This document shows positions 16,905-25,525 of a stretch of 64,000 bases of DNA, piece after piece. How positions within the stretch are numbered: the stretch's first letter is position 1; each line of letters opens with the position of its first letter. The DNA is from a virus. The notes under the pieces were generated by a model. That model ran no database searches, was not told the origin of the DNA, and saw nothing but the letters and a program-made list of their open reading frames with translations. The stretch lies in IMG/VR virus record IMGVR_UViG_3300027963_000056, positions 1-64,000 of that record, one strand, 5' to 3'. Position numbers and translations under genes: made by a program.

Positions 16905-17096
16905 GTGCATGAGCAAGGAGATTGGTGGCGATCTAATGGTATGAGCGGGGTGATCGATTCGCCCGGGCCCGACATAACCGTGGCAGGTAGATATAATGCC
17001 CACAAGGTTGAGACACTGACCAAGATCTAGCAATAGATTAAAACCGGCTGATACCCGGTGTATGCCCAGTTGGATTATCAGTGAAAGGAAGTTTAA
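16905..17096 (+). ncRNA. Long, possibly structured 5' leader
   Basis: This is the longest untranslated leader in the window. It contains an ACCGG/CCGGT hairpin at about 17041-17059 and a competing longer-range pairing CTGATA with TATCAG (about 17046-17083), so two mutually exclusive folds are possible just before the ribosome-binding site AAAGGAAG. A 29-codon frame (16941-17030) lies inside. It could be a regulatory leader or a small RNA; no known riboswitch class is recognised. Confidence 0.4.
16941..17030 (+). CDS. Possible 29-residue leader peptide
   Basis: ATG at 16941 opens MSGVIDSPGPDITVAGRYNA and continues to KVETLTKI. An AAGGAG lies 20 bases upstream, too far to be ideal. It might be a leader peptide or just a chance frame in a structured RNA. 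Confidence 0.25.
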   Translation: MSGVIDSPGPDITVAGRYNAHKVETLTKI

Positions 17097-17414
17097 ATGT
17101 CTGTTAAAATAGAAGCCTCTGATCCTATGCTTCCGTCCCTTGACTCTCTTAGAACAACGGCTTTGCCCATGCACAAATTATATTTCGAATTGTCAAGTGT
17201 GGACACATGGTACACTATCATGCGAGAAGCACGAGCACAGTTCGGTAAGAATTGGCGTAGTCAAGCACACGTCAAACGTAGACTAGAACATGCCGGCCTC
17301 TGGCGAATAGGTGGCTCCACAGAACGTGTTTGGTTTGAAGTGCCAGATCCTAAGTTTGGCACCTGGATAGCAATTAAACATGCTGTTAGACAAGTCGAAC
17401 CCACCGGTAAATAA
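17097..17414 (+). CDS. Hypothetical protein, 105 residues
   Basis: Contains a basic central region (FGKNWRSQAHVKRRLEHAGL) followed by WRIGGSTERVWFEVPDPKFG; the spacing resembles a small helix-rich DNA-binding fold followed by a beta hairpin, but I recognise no family. It is the first full-length gene after the long leader and the 16869 promoter. Confidence 0.65.
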   Translation: MSVKIEASDPMLPSLDSLRTTALPMHKLYFELSSVDTWYTIMREARAQFGKNWRSQAHVKRRLEHAGLWRIGGSTERVWFEVPDPKFGTWIAIKHAVRQVEPTGK

Positions 17415-17420
17415 TACTCT

Positions 17421-18989
17421 ATGATATTTGGTTTCAGCATCCTGGCCACAGCAATTTTACTCAGTTGTGTGGCCGCATATTACTCAGTAGCAGGTCTTAC
17501 TGCCATCTTCTCCGCGGCAACTATTCCTGTGATCATCATGGGCGGTTCATTGGAACTGGGCAAGATTGTGGCCACCGTTTGGTTACATAATAATTGGAAA
17601 CGTGCTGGATTTTTGTTCAAGGCATATCTAGTACCAGCAGTGATGTTCTTGATGTTACTAACATCAATGGGTATCTTTGGATACCTCTCCAAGGCACACT
17701 CAGATCAAAGCCTAGTGTCAGGCGACTCAATTGCAAAGGTGGCAATCTATGATGAAAAGATCAAAATATCTCGTGACAATATTGATGCCAACCGCCGAGC
17801 ACTTAAACAGATGGATGAGGCAGTGGACCAAGTTATGGGCCGAAGCCAAGATGAAAAAGGTGCCGACAAAGCAGTTGCAATACGAAGAGGCCAGCAAAAA
17901 GAACGGGCTAGGATACTTGTTGACATTGAAACCGAACAGAAAAAAATTACTAGCCTTAATGAAGAGCGGGCACCACTAGCGGCCGAGTTCCGTAAGGTCG
18001 AGTCAGAGGTAGGTCCAATCAAATACATTGCGGCCTTGATCTATGGAGATAACCCTGATGCCAATGTACTAGAACGTGCTGTACGTCTTGTGATCATCAT
18101 GATTGTGTTGGTGTTTGACCCACTGGCACTTACATTGATTCTGGCCGCCAACAAACAATTCCAATGGGCTAGAGAAGGCACAGGCGGCTTCATACATGAC
18201 GAGCCCCGGTACGAGCCCGATGATGGTCCGTTATCAGAGTCTCAGGTTGATCAACTTAAAAAATCTGTGGAAGTGTTCAAAACAGAGCCGCCCGACGATC
18301 CTATACCTTGCTACAAGTGTAGCACACCTTTAGTAGACGCTCCGGGTATTGGCTTGTTCTGTCCCAACAAAGAATGTGATGTAATAGACAATGTCAACGG
18401 TGAGGAACCTGTCAAATTTGCACCGATTGAAATCGAATACAAGTTTATAGACGAACACCACGAACCCGATCATGATCCTGACTTGCATGTCTATGACAAT
18501 GAGAGATTGGTATCACGTTTTGATAAAATACAGGCAGTTGAACCTCCAGATGAAGAGATTGACGACGATGAGGATGATGAAATCAAAACTGCCATTAAAA
18601 AGTGGAAGTCCGACCATCCTGACGACACCATAAAAAATCAACGTTACAAGTACATGCGTGGCGAGATTGCTGAATTGCCTTGGATGGGTTTGATAGCCGA
18701 CAATGCCGGTGGCAGAGAAAGTCGTAGTGGCTTTGGTATTGGTTTTCCAGAAATCCCCAACAAAGGTGATACTTTTGTACGGGTAGATATCATACCCAGT
18801 GTGCTGTACAAATACAACGGCGTTAACTGGATTGCTGTCGACAAAAATCTCAGCGATAGTTATACCTACGACTCGGCTTATATTGAGCATCTAATAAACA
18901 AAATAAGTACTGGCGAATACGACCCAGACTTGTTGAGTGACAGCGAACGTGAACAAGTGGCAGACTACTTACAAACAAAACAATCCTAA
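17421..18989 (+). CDS. Multi-pass membrane protein with coiled coil and zinc ribbon
   Basis: 522 residues. Three N-terminal hydrophobic segments (about 5-25, 29-50, 69-92), then a charged coiled-coil region (about 108-200), another membrane segment near residue 220-245 (LVIIMIVLVFDPLALTLILA), and a long acidic cytoplasmic tail with a Cys4 ribbon (CYKCS ... CPNKEC). The GGSLELGK motif in the first part is familiar from large T4-like phage membrane proteins of unknown role. No Shine-Dalgarno sequence precedes the ATG; instead AATAC sits three bases before it. The stop overlaps the clpX start (TAATG). Confidence 0.75.
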   Translation: MIFGFSILATAILLSCVAAYYSVAGLTAIFSAATIPVIIMGGSLELGKIVATVWLHNNWKRAGFLFKAYLVPAVMFLMLLTSMGIFGYLSKAHSDQSLVSGDSIAKVAIYDEKIKISRDNIDANRRALKQMDEAVDQVMGRSQDEKGADKAVAIRRGQQKERARILVDIETEQKKITSLNEERAPLAAEFRKVESEVGPIKYIAALIYGDNPDANVLERAVRLVIIMIVLVFDPLALTLILAANKQFQWAREGTGGFIHDEPRYEPDDGPLSESQVDQLKKSVEVFKTEPPDDPIPCYKCSTPLVDAPGIGLFCPNKECDVIDNVNGEEPVKFAPIEIEYKFIDEHHEPDHDPDLHVYDNERLVSRFDKIQAVEPPDEEIDDDEDDEIKTAIKKWKSDHPDDTIKNQRYKYMRGEIAELPWMGLIADNAGGRESRSGFGIGFPEIPNKGDTFVRVDIIPSVLYKYNGVNWIAVDKNLSDSYTYDSAYIEHLINKISTGEYDPDLLSDSEREQVADYLQTKQS

Positions 18990-20203
18990 TGAAACCTAAC
19001 GATACAATCGACACCTGTAGTTTTTGCGGCAAACACAAAGATGTAGTGGCCAAACTCATAGTGGGTGAACAAGTTGCAATCTGCAACGAATGTGTGGAAC
19101 TTTGTGAAACTTTGCTTCACGATGAAAACATTATCAAACCAAGTGAGACAATTGAACTTGATCCTGTACTGATCAAACAGCATCTGGACCAGTATGTGAT
19201 CGGCCAAGATCGTGCCAAGCAAGTACTAAGTGTAGCAGTTGTTAATCATTACAAACGTATTACCAATCCCAATCCTGATATAGAAGTTGAAAAGTGTAAC
19301 ATACTCATGCTTGGCCCTACAGGTTCGGGCAAAACATTGCTGGCTCGAACTGTGGCACGTTATTTGGATGTGCCATTTGTGATTGCAGATGCCACGAGTT
19401 TGACCGAAGCAGGTTATGTAGGCGACGATGTGGAAAGTTTGATTAGCAGACTGTTTGCGGCGGCTGGCGGCGATGTAGGAAAAACTCAACGTGGTATTGT
19501 GTTTATTGACGAAATTGACAAGATCAGTCGCCGTTCAGAGAGTGCCAGTATCACCCGAGATGTGTCGGGAGAAGGTGTACAACAAGCCTTGCTTAAATTG
19601 GTAGAAGGCACCAAGTGTAGAGTCACTCCCACAGGCAATCGCAAGCATCCTTCAGGTGACATGATTGAAATTGACACCACCAACATCTTGTTTATTGCTG
19701 GTGGTGCATTTGTGGGACTTGATAATGTGGTCAAGAACCGGGTGCAAGGAACCAGCATTGGATTTGGTGCTAAAATTAAAAACGATACAATAACACACTT
19801 GGACCAAACCAATCCAGAAGACTTGATCAAGTTTGGTATGATTCCAGAGTTTGTGGGACGTTTTCCAAGTTGGGTTGCGCTCAATGAACTCAGCAAAGAA
19901 GATTTGATCCGTATCTTGCTAGATGTCAAACACAGTTACATAGAACAGTATTCCTGGTTGTTTGGGCAGGACAAAGTAGAACTAGAATTTTCACCCGATG
20001 CCTTGGAAATGATTGCAGATCGCACTATTCTAAACAAAACTGGTGCCAGGGGATTGCACAGTGAACTGGAGCGTGTGCTATTGCCCCATATGTTCTATTT
20101 GGCCCGTTATCGTAGGGAGGGTATCGACCATGTGTTTATTGACGCAGATCAGGTAAATACCCCTACAGAATTAAAGGAAGTGAATGCAAAAGCTCAGAGG
20201 TAG
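18989..20203 (+). CDS. clpX: ATP-dependent protease unfoldase ClpX
   Basis: 404 residues, near the usual 420. An N-terminal zinc-binding domain (C10, C13, C32, C35) is followed by the AAA+ module: Walker A GPTGSGKT (about 109-116), pore loop GYVGDD, Walker B VFIDEIDK (about 171-178), the RKHP loop, and the IGF loop (257-259, SIGFGAK) that docks into ClpP. Thus it should unfold substrates and pass them to a ClpP barrel, either the host's or the phage-encoded ones at 36686 and 38896. It lies downstream of a membrane protein in the same operon and overlaps the bS21 gene. All key elements are intact, so an active enzyme is expected. Confidence 0.97.
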   Translation: MKPNDTIDTCSFCGKHKDVVAKLIVGEQVAICNECVELCETLLHDENIIKPSETIELDPVLIKQHLDQYVIGQDRAKQVLSVAVVNHYKRITNPNPDIEVEKCNILMLGPTGSGKTLLARTVARYLDVPFVIADATSLTEAGYVGDDVESLISRLFAAAGGDVGKTQRGIVFIDEIDKISRRSESASITRDVSGEGVQQALLKLVEGTKCRVTPTGNRKHPSGDMIEIDTTNILFIAGGAFVGLDNVVKNRVQGTSIGFGAKIKNDTITHLDQTNPEDLIKFGMIPEFVGRFPSWVALNELSKEDLIRILLDVKHSYIEQYSWLFGQDKVELEFSPDALEMIADRTILNKTGARGLHSELERVLLPHMFYLARYRREGIDHVFIDADQVNTPTELKEVNAKAQR

Positions 20204-20408
20204 ATCGGTACTGGTACAAGACGGTAATGTAGACAAGGCTCTACGCAAGTTCAAAAAGAAGATCATGGAAACAGGATTGCTGAATGAACTTCGCGACCGT
20301 GAATTTTATACCAAACCTACTACTGCTCGCAAACTCAAGGCCAGTGCCGCAAAGAATCGTTGGAAGAAGAAACTGGCCAGCCAAGAATTGCCAAAGAAAC
20401 TTTACTAA
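20184..20408 (+). CDS. rpsU: Ribosomal protein bS21
   Basis: 74 residues, close to E. coli S21 (71). Matching blocks are [38 protein letters not shown] and a Lys-rich tail ending KKLY. bS21 binds the 30S platform beside the anti-Shine-Dalgarno end of 16S rRNA and affects mRNA selection at initiation. It is one of the few ribosomal proteins known from phage genomes. AAAGGAAG precedes the ATG, which overlaps the clpX 3' end by 20 bases, so bS21 and ClpX are made together. It could replace host bS21 on ribosomes, favouring phage messages. Confidence 0.95.
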   Translation: MQKLRGRSVLVQDGNVDKALRKFKKKIMETGLLNELRDREFYTKPTTARKLKASAAKNRWKKKLASQELPKKLY

Positions 20409-20429
20409 GCCAATTTTCTTCTGTATAAT
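20401..20429 (+). promoter_or_regulatory. Promoter for hsp20
   Basis: TTTACT 20401-20406 and TATAAT 20424-20429, 17-base spacer; the -35 box is weak. Transcription should begin at about 20436, exactly at the base of a hairpin. Confidence 0.65.
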
Positions 20430-20436
20430 AAATAAC

Positions 20437-20464
20437 AATGTAGTGCCCATAGTGGGGCTACATT
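20437..20464 (+). promoter_or_regulatory. 5'-terminal stem-loop in the hsp20 leader
   Basis: AATGTA pairs with TACATT and GCCC with GGGC, with a two-base bulge and a six-base loop. Position at the very 5' end of the predicted message suggests protection from decay or temperature-linked control; it is 35 bases before the start codon and does not itself cover the ribosome-binding site. Confidence 0.6.
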
Positions 20465-20498
20465 ACAAGTCATCTTGCTTATATAAAGGAGAAAACAA

Positions 20499-20951
20499 AT
20501 GACAAAAACTCTCACCCTTCGTAGTTTCGATATTCCCGCACTTCACAAATTTGGTATCGGTTTCGATAACATGTTTGATGATCTCATGCGTGTGAGTACT
20601 CAACAATCCACTTCAAACTATCCACCCTACAACATTGTACAAATCAATGAAGATGAGTACATGATCAGTCTTGCTGTGGCTGGATTTGGGCTTGATAATC
20701 TTTCAGTCACCAAGGACAAAAAGTTCTTGATTATTGAAGGCAAAGAGTATCACCCTGAAAGCGAAAACATCGTGCCAAACTATTTGCACAAAGGAATTAG
20801 CAATAGAGATTTCCGTAGAGAATTCCAACTTGCGGATCATGTGGAAATCAGCAATGCTCACCTTGAACTTGGTATTCTAAGTGTTCACCTGCGACGTGAA
20901 GTGCCAGAAGACGCCAAGCCAAAGACTATTGCTATCACCTACACAGTGTAA
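20499..20951 (+). CDS. Small heat-shock protein, Hsp20/IbpA family
   Basis: 150 residues. The alpha-crystallin domain runs from about 45 to 140 (YNIVQINEDEYMISLAVAGF, FLIIEGKEY, GISNRDFRREFQLADHVEIS) and includes the NAHLELGILSVHL strand containing the conserved G-x-L motif. Binds unfolding proteins and holds them for refolding or degradation. Hsp20 genes are known from T4-like cyanophages; here it sits between clpX-rpsU and clpS, with its own promoter and 5' hairpin, inside a proteostasis block. Strong AAAGGAG site before the ATG. Confidence 0.95.
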   Translation: MTKTLTLRSFDIPALHKFGIGFDNMFDDLMRVSTQQSTSNYPPYNIVQINEDEYMISLAVAGFGLDNLSVTKDKKFLIIEGKEYHPESENIVPNYLHKGISNRDFRREFQLADHVEISNAHLELGILSVHLRREVPEDAKPKTIAITYTV

Positions 20952-20957
20952 TATAAT
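20929..20957 (+). promoter_or_regulatory. Promoter for clpS
   Basis: TTGCTA 20929-20934 (inside the hsp20 3' end) and TATAAT 20952-20957 directly after the hsp20 stop, 17-base spacer. Confidence 0.65.
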
Positions 20958-20967
20958 AGTGTAAATA

Positions 20968-20992
20968 CAGTAGCGGGACGGTCCCGCTACTG
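20968..20992 (+). promoter_or_regulatory. Perfect 5' stem-loop in the clpS leader
   Basis: CAGTAGCGGG pairs with CCCGCTACTG over 10 bp around ACGGT. No T-run follows, so it is not a simple terminator for hsp20; the predicted transcript start (about 20964) places it at the extreme 5' end of the clpS message. Confidence 0.65.
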
Positions 20993-21009
20993 AACAACAA
21001 GGAACTGAA

Positions 21010-21321
21010 ATGGCACAAAGCGATACAAGAACACGAATTAAACCTGCTGAAGACTTAAAAGAACCACCAATGTACCGTGTTGTATATCTCAATGACAATC
21101 AAACCACATACGAATTTGTGGTTGAATCGTTGATGCAGTATTTTGATCATACTGTGGAAACTGCTCAAACTATCACTGCTGATATTCACGAAGCCGGATC
21201 GGCTTGTGTGGCAGTGTTACCTTATGAAATTGCCGAACAAAAAGGTATTGAAGTTACCATGTTGGCTCGCGCTCAGAGTTATCCGTTGCAGATCAGAGTC
21301 GAGCCCGAAGGCGTAGTTTAA
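21010..21321 (+). CDS. clpS: ClpS-like N-end rule adaptor
   Basis: 103 residues, like bacterial ClpS (about 106). Matches include KEPPMYRVVYLNDNQTTYEF, where the N-D pair lines the N-degron pocket, and ADIHEAG with the pocket His. In E. coli ClpS delivers proteins with N-terminal Leu, Phe, Tyr or Trp to ClpA. No clpA is present in this window, so the phage adaptor would work with host ClpA, or with an as yet unseen phage unfoldase. The third pocket residue is Asn instead of the usual Asp (NDN versus NDD). Ends tail-to-tail with the next gene, overlapping four bases. Confidence 0.93.
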   Translation: MAQSDTRTRIKPAEDLKEPPMYRVVYLNDNQTTYEFVVESLMQYFDHTVETAQTITADIHEAGSACVAVLPYEIAEQKGIEVTMLARAQSYPLQIRVEPEGVV

Positions 21322-22109
21322 AACTCTACCACAATACGTTGAGGGTAATACACTGGCTTGGCGTAAGTTGTATTGCCTCTACCGCGACAGTTGTTTACAA
21401 AACGTATACCTGATCGGACCTGATCCACACTACCGTGATAGTGGCCAAAGCACCAGGTATGCAGTTTGTTTTCAGTATCGGCTGCCATGGCCTGCATCAT
21501 GAGTCTGTTGCCCATGGTGTTGAATCTCATGGTACCGTCTAGATCTATGTCATGGGCTATCAGTGCAGGATCAGGTACAGTATGAGTAACCATCACAATC
21601 TTTCGAACATCTTTATGATTTTGTAATTTAGCCACACTAGATATCATGTATGTGGCATCAGTATTGCTCATTCTGGCTATGCCTTTGGTAGCATTTTCAG
21701 TTATGTGATATCTTTCTTGAGTCCATTGTGCAGCCTGTTCAGGGTCGATACCAAGATCAAAGTCAAACCCCCACCAACCGTTGGTGCCCAAAATGGCCAC
21801 GCCGTCTACTATGACCACATTATCCTGGAGGTAAACCACATTGGGAATACGTCGCAAGCGTCGAGTGAGATCACTGTAACTATGCCCCAAATCCTCCAGT
21901 TGTGTATAATGTTCATCGTTGCCATCAACGTAAAATACAGCCTGATAACACTTGCCCAGGTGTTTAAGGATGCGCACCAGAATGTCCGGATCTCGGGTAA
22001 CGTCACCGGCTACAATGCACACAGGACTCGTGGCCTGGTACGTCCAATCAAACTCGCCGGGCCAGGTTTCTATATGTAAATCAGAAATTAAATCAAATGC
22101 TAAACTCAT
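21318..22109 (-). CDS. Calcineurin-like metallophosphoesterase
   Basis: 263 residues with the full motif set: DLHIE (first DxH, as SDLH), AGDVTRD (GD), YVDGNDEHY (GND-type), VTHT and CFGHYHGSVD (GHxH). Two-metal phosphoesterases of this type hydrolyse phosphomonoesters, diesters or nucleotides; the substrate is not predictable here. A second, different member occurs at 49528. It is transcribed against clpS, with a TTAAATAT element five bases before its ATG and no ribosome-binding site. Confidence 0.88.
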   Translation of the reverse strand: MSLAFDLISDLHIETWPGEFDWTYQATSPVCIVAGDVTRDPDILVRILKHLGKCYQAVFYVDGNDEHYTQLEDLGHSYSDLTRRLRRIPNVVYLQDNVVIVDGVAILGTNGWWGFDFDLGIDPEQAAQWTQERYHITENATKGIARMSNTDATYMISSVAKLQNHKDVRKIVMVTHTVPDPALIAHDIDLDGTMRFNTMGNRLMMQAMAADTENKLHTWCFGHYHGSVDQVRSGIRFVNNCRGRGNTTYAKPVYYPQRIVVEF

Positions 22110-22133
22110 GATACATATTTAAAAGGAAATGCA

Positions 22134-22484
22134 ATGAACATTATATTTGGCGACTTGGTTGATTCTATACCCAATCATTATATTATACTAGAACTTGATA
22201 CTTTTCGACCCGCAGATAGTGATGAAACAATGACTGCATACTGTTTGGTCGAAAAATTAGCACTAGATGAATTTGTTACACTAGAGCATGATAAACAAAT
22301 CCATGCTGATGCGATGAACTATTACAAACAAAAACACTGGGATTATTGCAAACCGGCTATCCAAGGATTGATGGGACGATGGGGAGGCGAACTTGACACA
22401 TTTTACACAGATTTATTGACTCGAATCGAGCAACACAAACAAAACGGTGTGCCCGACAACTGGGACGCAACATTAATCAAGTGA
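22134..22484 (+). CDS. Conserved phage hypothetical protein
   Basis: 116 residues starting MNIIFGDLVDSIPNHYIILE. Mixed strands and helices (CLVEKLALDEFVTLEHDKQI), a few His and Trp residues, no recognised family. AAAGGAAA lies before the ATG. Its 3' end overlaps the convergent glycosyltransferase gene by eight bases. Confidence 0.65.
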   Translation: MNIIFGDLVDSIPNHYIILELDTFRPADSDETMTAYCLVEKLALDEFVTLEHDKQIHADAMNYYKQKHWDYCKPAIQGLMGRWGGELDTFYTDLLTRIEQHKQNGVPDNWDATLIK

Positions 22485-23790
22485 GAGAATTTTTTTCTTC
22501 TATCCAATTTTTAAGTTTTTTCCGGCATTCTAAAGTTGGCCCAAACCCCAAGTGACTGTCACGTGATCTGCAAGCCGCTAGTGCTGGATCATTTAATGCT
22601 ATGCGCTCTAGTTCTTGTTGATATTTTCCTGTGGCGGTCAATTGAGTAACACCTGATATAAAATTATCATGAAACTCCTTTATGATACTATTTTGCCACT
22701 CATTTGAAAAAAATAATTCTTTATTTTGTTTGGCAATTGCATACAATCTAGTCCACAACAGTTTTTTTGTACGATAATCTAGACAACTGATTCTTTTCAT
22801 TTCTTGTGCAATTGCCTCCAATCGCTTTCGCGGATCTGCAATGGTATCGTACGTTTCGTCTATTAAGCCGTCAAATGTTTTGAAACCATACTGCTTTAAA
22901 TATTGTAAACTACCAGCAGTGGCGGCCAGGATAAATGGACGACCGCATGCAATCGGTCGCAACGACTTTTCTGTCAGATGATGCCGGGAGTCGTCAAACA
23001 GGGTTTCTAGTACAACTTCTATTGCTGTACATGCATAATCGTTTGCATTGTAATCTGCACTAGCAAAAGCATCGTGAGAATTGGTTGGATACAATTCATG
23101 CAGATCATCACGACAAATGGCAAGAGTTGAGTTGTTGAATTTGTGTTGAGTGTATTGAACGTGATTATCAAACTCAGAAAATTTTGTTTTACAAAACAAT
23201 AATAAATTGTGATTGACCACAATCTCTGCCAGGGTCAATCGATACTCGCGTGTGCCCGACCATGCACGATTATAAATCAAAAAATCATGAGTGATGTTGT
23301 CAAAATTTGGCATTAACATAGGATCTATATTGGCAAATCTATACCAGTCTCGGGAGATAAGGGCATGACTCCAGTAGTACACACCAATGAATCCATTTTG
23401 CTTGTAGAGTTCAAGTTCCGAACTATTTTTCTCAGAATGGCATAATAATACTTGGTCATACGCCATCAACGGTAATTTAATACATGCTCGCAAATGTAAA
23501 CTGGCCACAAGATTTTTTGGATTGTCTGATGGATAATAATCTCCGTAGGTGTCCAAATAATCTTGGAAATCTTTTTCAGTATACAAGTTATAATTTAACG
23601 GTTCTTGGTCATGAAATATCAGAGATGGAGTAGTCATCCCTTTGATCCAAGAAATTGACGATGTCTGATAGATGCTCTTTAGATCATCAAGTTTTCTTGA
23701 GCCATGCGGGTAAAAGCCATAAATTATTAAGTCATCACGATTTGCAATATCATGTAAAAAGTTGTATAATCTATCTAAAGGTACGCTCAT
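22477..23790 (-). CDS. Probable glycosyltransferase
   Basis: 437 residues from the ATG at 23790. The C-terminal half contains LTEKSLRPIACGRPFILAAT, then GSLQYLKQYGFKTFDGLIDE: the E-K-x-x-R ... G-x-P-F pattern is the nucleotide-sugar-binding loop of GT10/exostosin-like transferases seen in phage and capsule loci. The N-terminal half (LIFHDQEPLNY, WSHALISRDWYR) fits a first Rossmann domain. A 24-codon upstream extension is possible but lies antisense to the start of the divergent dehydrogenase gene. Together with that gene it suggests glycan synthesis on the host surface or phage particle. Confidence 0.7.
   Translation of the reverse strand: MSVPLDRLYNFLHDIANRDDLIIYGFYPHGSRKLDDLKSIYQTSSISWIKGMTTPSLIFHDQEPLNYNLYTEKDFQDYLDTYGDYYPSDNPKNLVASLHLRACIKLPLMAYDQVLLCHSEKNSSELELYKQNGFIGVYYWSHALISRDWYRFANIDPMLMPNFDNITHDFLIYNRAWSGTREYRLTLAEIVVNHNLLLFCKTKFSEFDNHVQYTQHKFNNSTLAICRDDLHELYPTNSHDAFASADYNANDYACTAIEVVLETLFDDSRHHLTEKSLRPIACGRPFILAATAGSLQYLKQYGFKTFDGLIDETYDTIADPRKRLEAIAQEMKRISCLDYRTKKLLWTRLYAIAKQNKELFFSNEWQNSIIKEFHDNFISGVTQLTATGKYQQELERIALNDPALAACRSRDSHLGFGPTLECRKKLKNWIEEKNSLT
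23742..23770 (+). promoter_or_regulatory. Promoter for the 23791 operon, inside the divergent glycosyltransferase gene
   Basis: TTGCAA 23742-23747 and TATAAT 23765-23770, 17-base spacer; the ATG follows 20 bases after with AAAGG in between. Confidence 0.65.
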
Positions 23791-25029
23791 ATGGAAAAAA
23801 TTGGATTTATTGGGATCGGTAAACTGGGTCTTGATTGTGCTGAAGTCATGGCAGAGAAGCATGAAGTCAGAGGCTACGATATTTACCCACGTGCAAGCGA
23901 CTCAGTAAAAGTTTGTGATATTGATGAACTTGTGAATGAAAGTGAGTGGATCTTTATTGCTGTACCTACTCCACATGCTGAAGGCTACGACGGTGCAGTA
24001 CCAAGTTCTCACTTGGAACCCCGTGACTTTGGATATGATGCTGTGATTGATGCCATCAACAAAATCAATAACCATGCTCGAGAATCCAAAAAAGTTGTAC
24101 TGATCTCTACAGTGTTACCAGGAACCACTCGCAGGGAGTTTGTTCCTAGATTGGCTCGCAAACACCAGTTTTTATATAACCCTTACCTGATTGCCATGGG
24201 CTCGGTCAAATGGGACATGGTCAATCCAGAAATGATCATGATTGGCACCGAAGATGGTAATCCCAATGCACTAGCCGGCGAACTTCGAGCACTGTACGAT
24301 ACTGTGATGCAAAACGATCCACGCTACGAAATTGGCACCTGGGACGAGTGCGAAGCAATCAAGATTTTCTATAATACATTTATTTCAGCCAAGGTTGGCT
24401 TGGTCAACATGATTCAAGATTTTGCCATGCGCATTGGCCATATCAATGTTGATATGGTCACTGATGCGCTGTCACGTAGCACTATGCGTATCATGGGTCC
24501 TAAGTACATGACCGCGGGCATGGGTGATGCAGGCGCATGTCATCCACGTGACAACATTGCCCTGCGTTGGTTGGCCAAAGAATATGACCTTGGTTACGAC
24601 TTGTTTGACACTGTGATGCATGCTAGAGAAATTCAAGCCAAAAACTTGGCCATGTTCCTGATTGAGCAGGCCAAACCACACGGCATGAGTATTGTGATTC
24701 ATGGCAAAGCATACAAACCAGATGTACCGTATTGTATTGGATCGTATTCTACATTGGTAGGACACTATGTTAAACAAGCAGGACATGATGTGAGATATCT
24801 AGACCCATTGGCAGACGATCCCGCTGAAGTTATTTCAGAACTGGCAGGACCCGCGGTTATATTATGGGCACACAATCGTAAGATAACTTATAACTATATC
24901 GAAGGTCAAACGGATACATTACCATACTGCGCAATTCCACGAAACAGTATCATTGTTGATCCGTGGCGCAAACTACCTGCAATCGAAGGCTTAACAGTAA
25001 TACCATATGGCAACACACGAAATTCTTAG
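23791..25029 (+). CDS. UDP-glucose/GDP-mannose 6-dehydrogenase family protein
   Basis: 412 residues. N-terminal NAD-binding fold GIGKLGLDCAEVMA (GxGxxG type) and IFIAVPTP; a middle domain with NTFISAKVGLVNMI; the catalytic thiol C250 in GDAGACHPRDN (family GGxCxPKD); and a C-terminal substrate domain starting VIHGKAYKPDV. The enzyme oxidises a nucleotide sugar to its uronic acid. Starts directly back-to-back with the minus-strand glycosyltransferase, zero bases apart. Likely partner of the neighbouring transferase, oxygenase-like and amidinotransferase genes in making a modified sugar, which is inference from position. Confidence 0.9.
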   Translation: MEKIGFIGIGKLGLDCAEVMAEKHEVRGYDIYPRASDSVKVCDIDELVNESEWIFIAVPTPHAEGYDGAVPSSHLEPRDFGYDAVIDAINKINNHARESKKVVLISTVLPGTTRREFVPRLARKHQFLYNPYLIAMGSVKWDMVNPEMIMIGTEDGNPNALAGELRALYDTVMQNDPRYEIGTWDECEAIKIFYNTFISAKVGLVNMIQDFAMRIGHINVDMVTDALSRSTMRIMGPKYMTAGMGDAGACHPRDNIALRWLAKEYDLGYDLFDTVMHAREIQAKNLAMFLIEQAKPHGMSIVIHGKAYKPDVPYCIGSYSTLVGHYVKQAGHDVRYLDPLADDPAEVISELAGPAVILWAHNRKITYNYIEGQTDTLPYCAIPRNSIIVDPWRKLPAIEGLTVIPYGNTRNS

Positions 25030-25525
25030 ATATCATATTCCTAAATTTTGGAATGAAGAGTTTAAACAACTCAACTATGTTAATGAATCGTTCAATGACA
25101 TTGTCAGCATTGAAAATTGGATGTCACAAGGTTATGCCAACCGGTTCACTGGGGACATGTGCGACATGCGCAGTCCACAACCCACATGGAATCAACAGTT
25201 TGTTAACATCTACACCGAACTAGGCTGGAAAGATATTGGGACCAGTTACTATAGAATGAGTACTGGTACTATACTTCCCACTCACAGTGATTTGTATTTG
25301 CGTTATGTTGATCTGTTCAACCTCAACGGCCAAGAACAACGCATACGCAGAGCCATTGTGTTCTTGGAAGACTGGAAACCCGGGCATTATGCAGAATACA
25401 ACAGCACAGCCAAGGTTGATTGGCAAGCAGGTGATGTGGTCGAATGGTGTTACGATGCGCCACACATGGCCGCCAACATGGGTCTCGAACCAAGATATAC
25501 CTTGCAAATAACAGGACATTTATGA
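25007..25525 (+). CDS. 2OG-Fe(II)/aspartyl-hydroxylase-like protein
   Basis: 172 residues. The core ILPTHSDLYLRY (HxD), RRAIVFLEDWKPGHY, WQAGDVVEWCYDAPHMAANM (distal His) and PRYTLQITG (Arg) is laid out like the double-stranded beta-helix of iron/2-oxoglutarate oxygenases of the aspartyl hydroxylase group. Substrate unknown. Overlaps the dehydrogenase gene by 23 bases and the amidinotransferase gene by four, indicating one pathway. Confidence 0.72.
   Translation: MATHEILRYHIPKFWNEEFKQLNYVNESFNDIVSIENWMSQGYANRFTGDMCDMRSPQPTWNQQFVNIYTELGWKDIGTSYYRMSTGTILPTHSDLYLRYVDLFNLNGQEQRIRRAIVFLEDWKPGHYAEYNSTAKVDWQAGDVVEWCYDAPHMAANMGLEPRYTLQITGHL

Noticed and set aside
23791-23862. 24-codon N-terminal extension of the minus-strand glycosyltransferase
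   Set aside because: It would run antisense into the start of the dehydrogenase gene and has no better ribosome-binding site; kept only as an alternative start.
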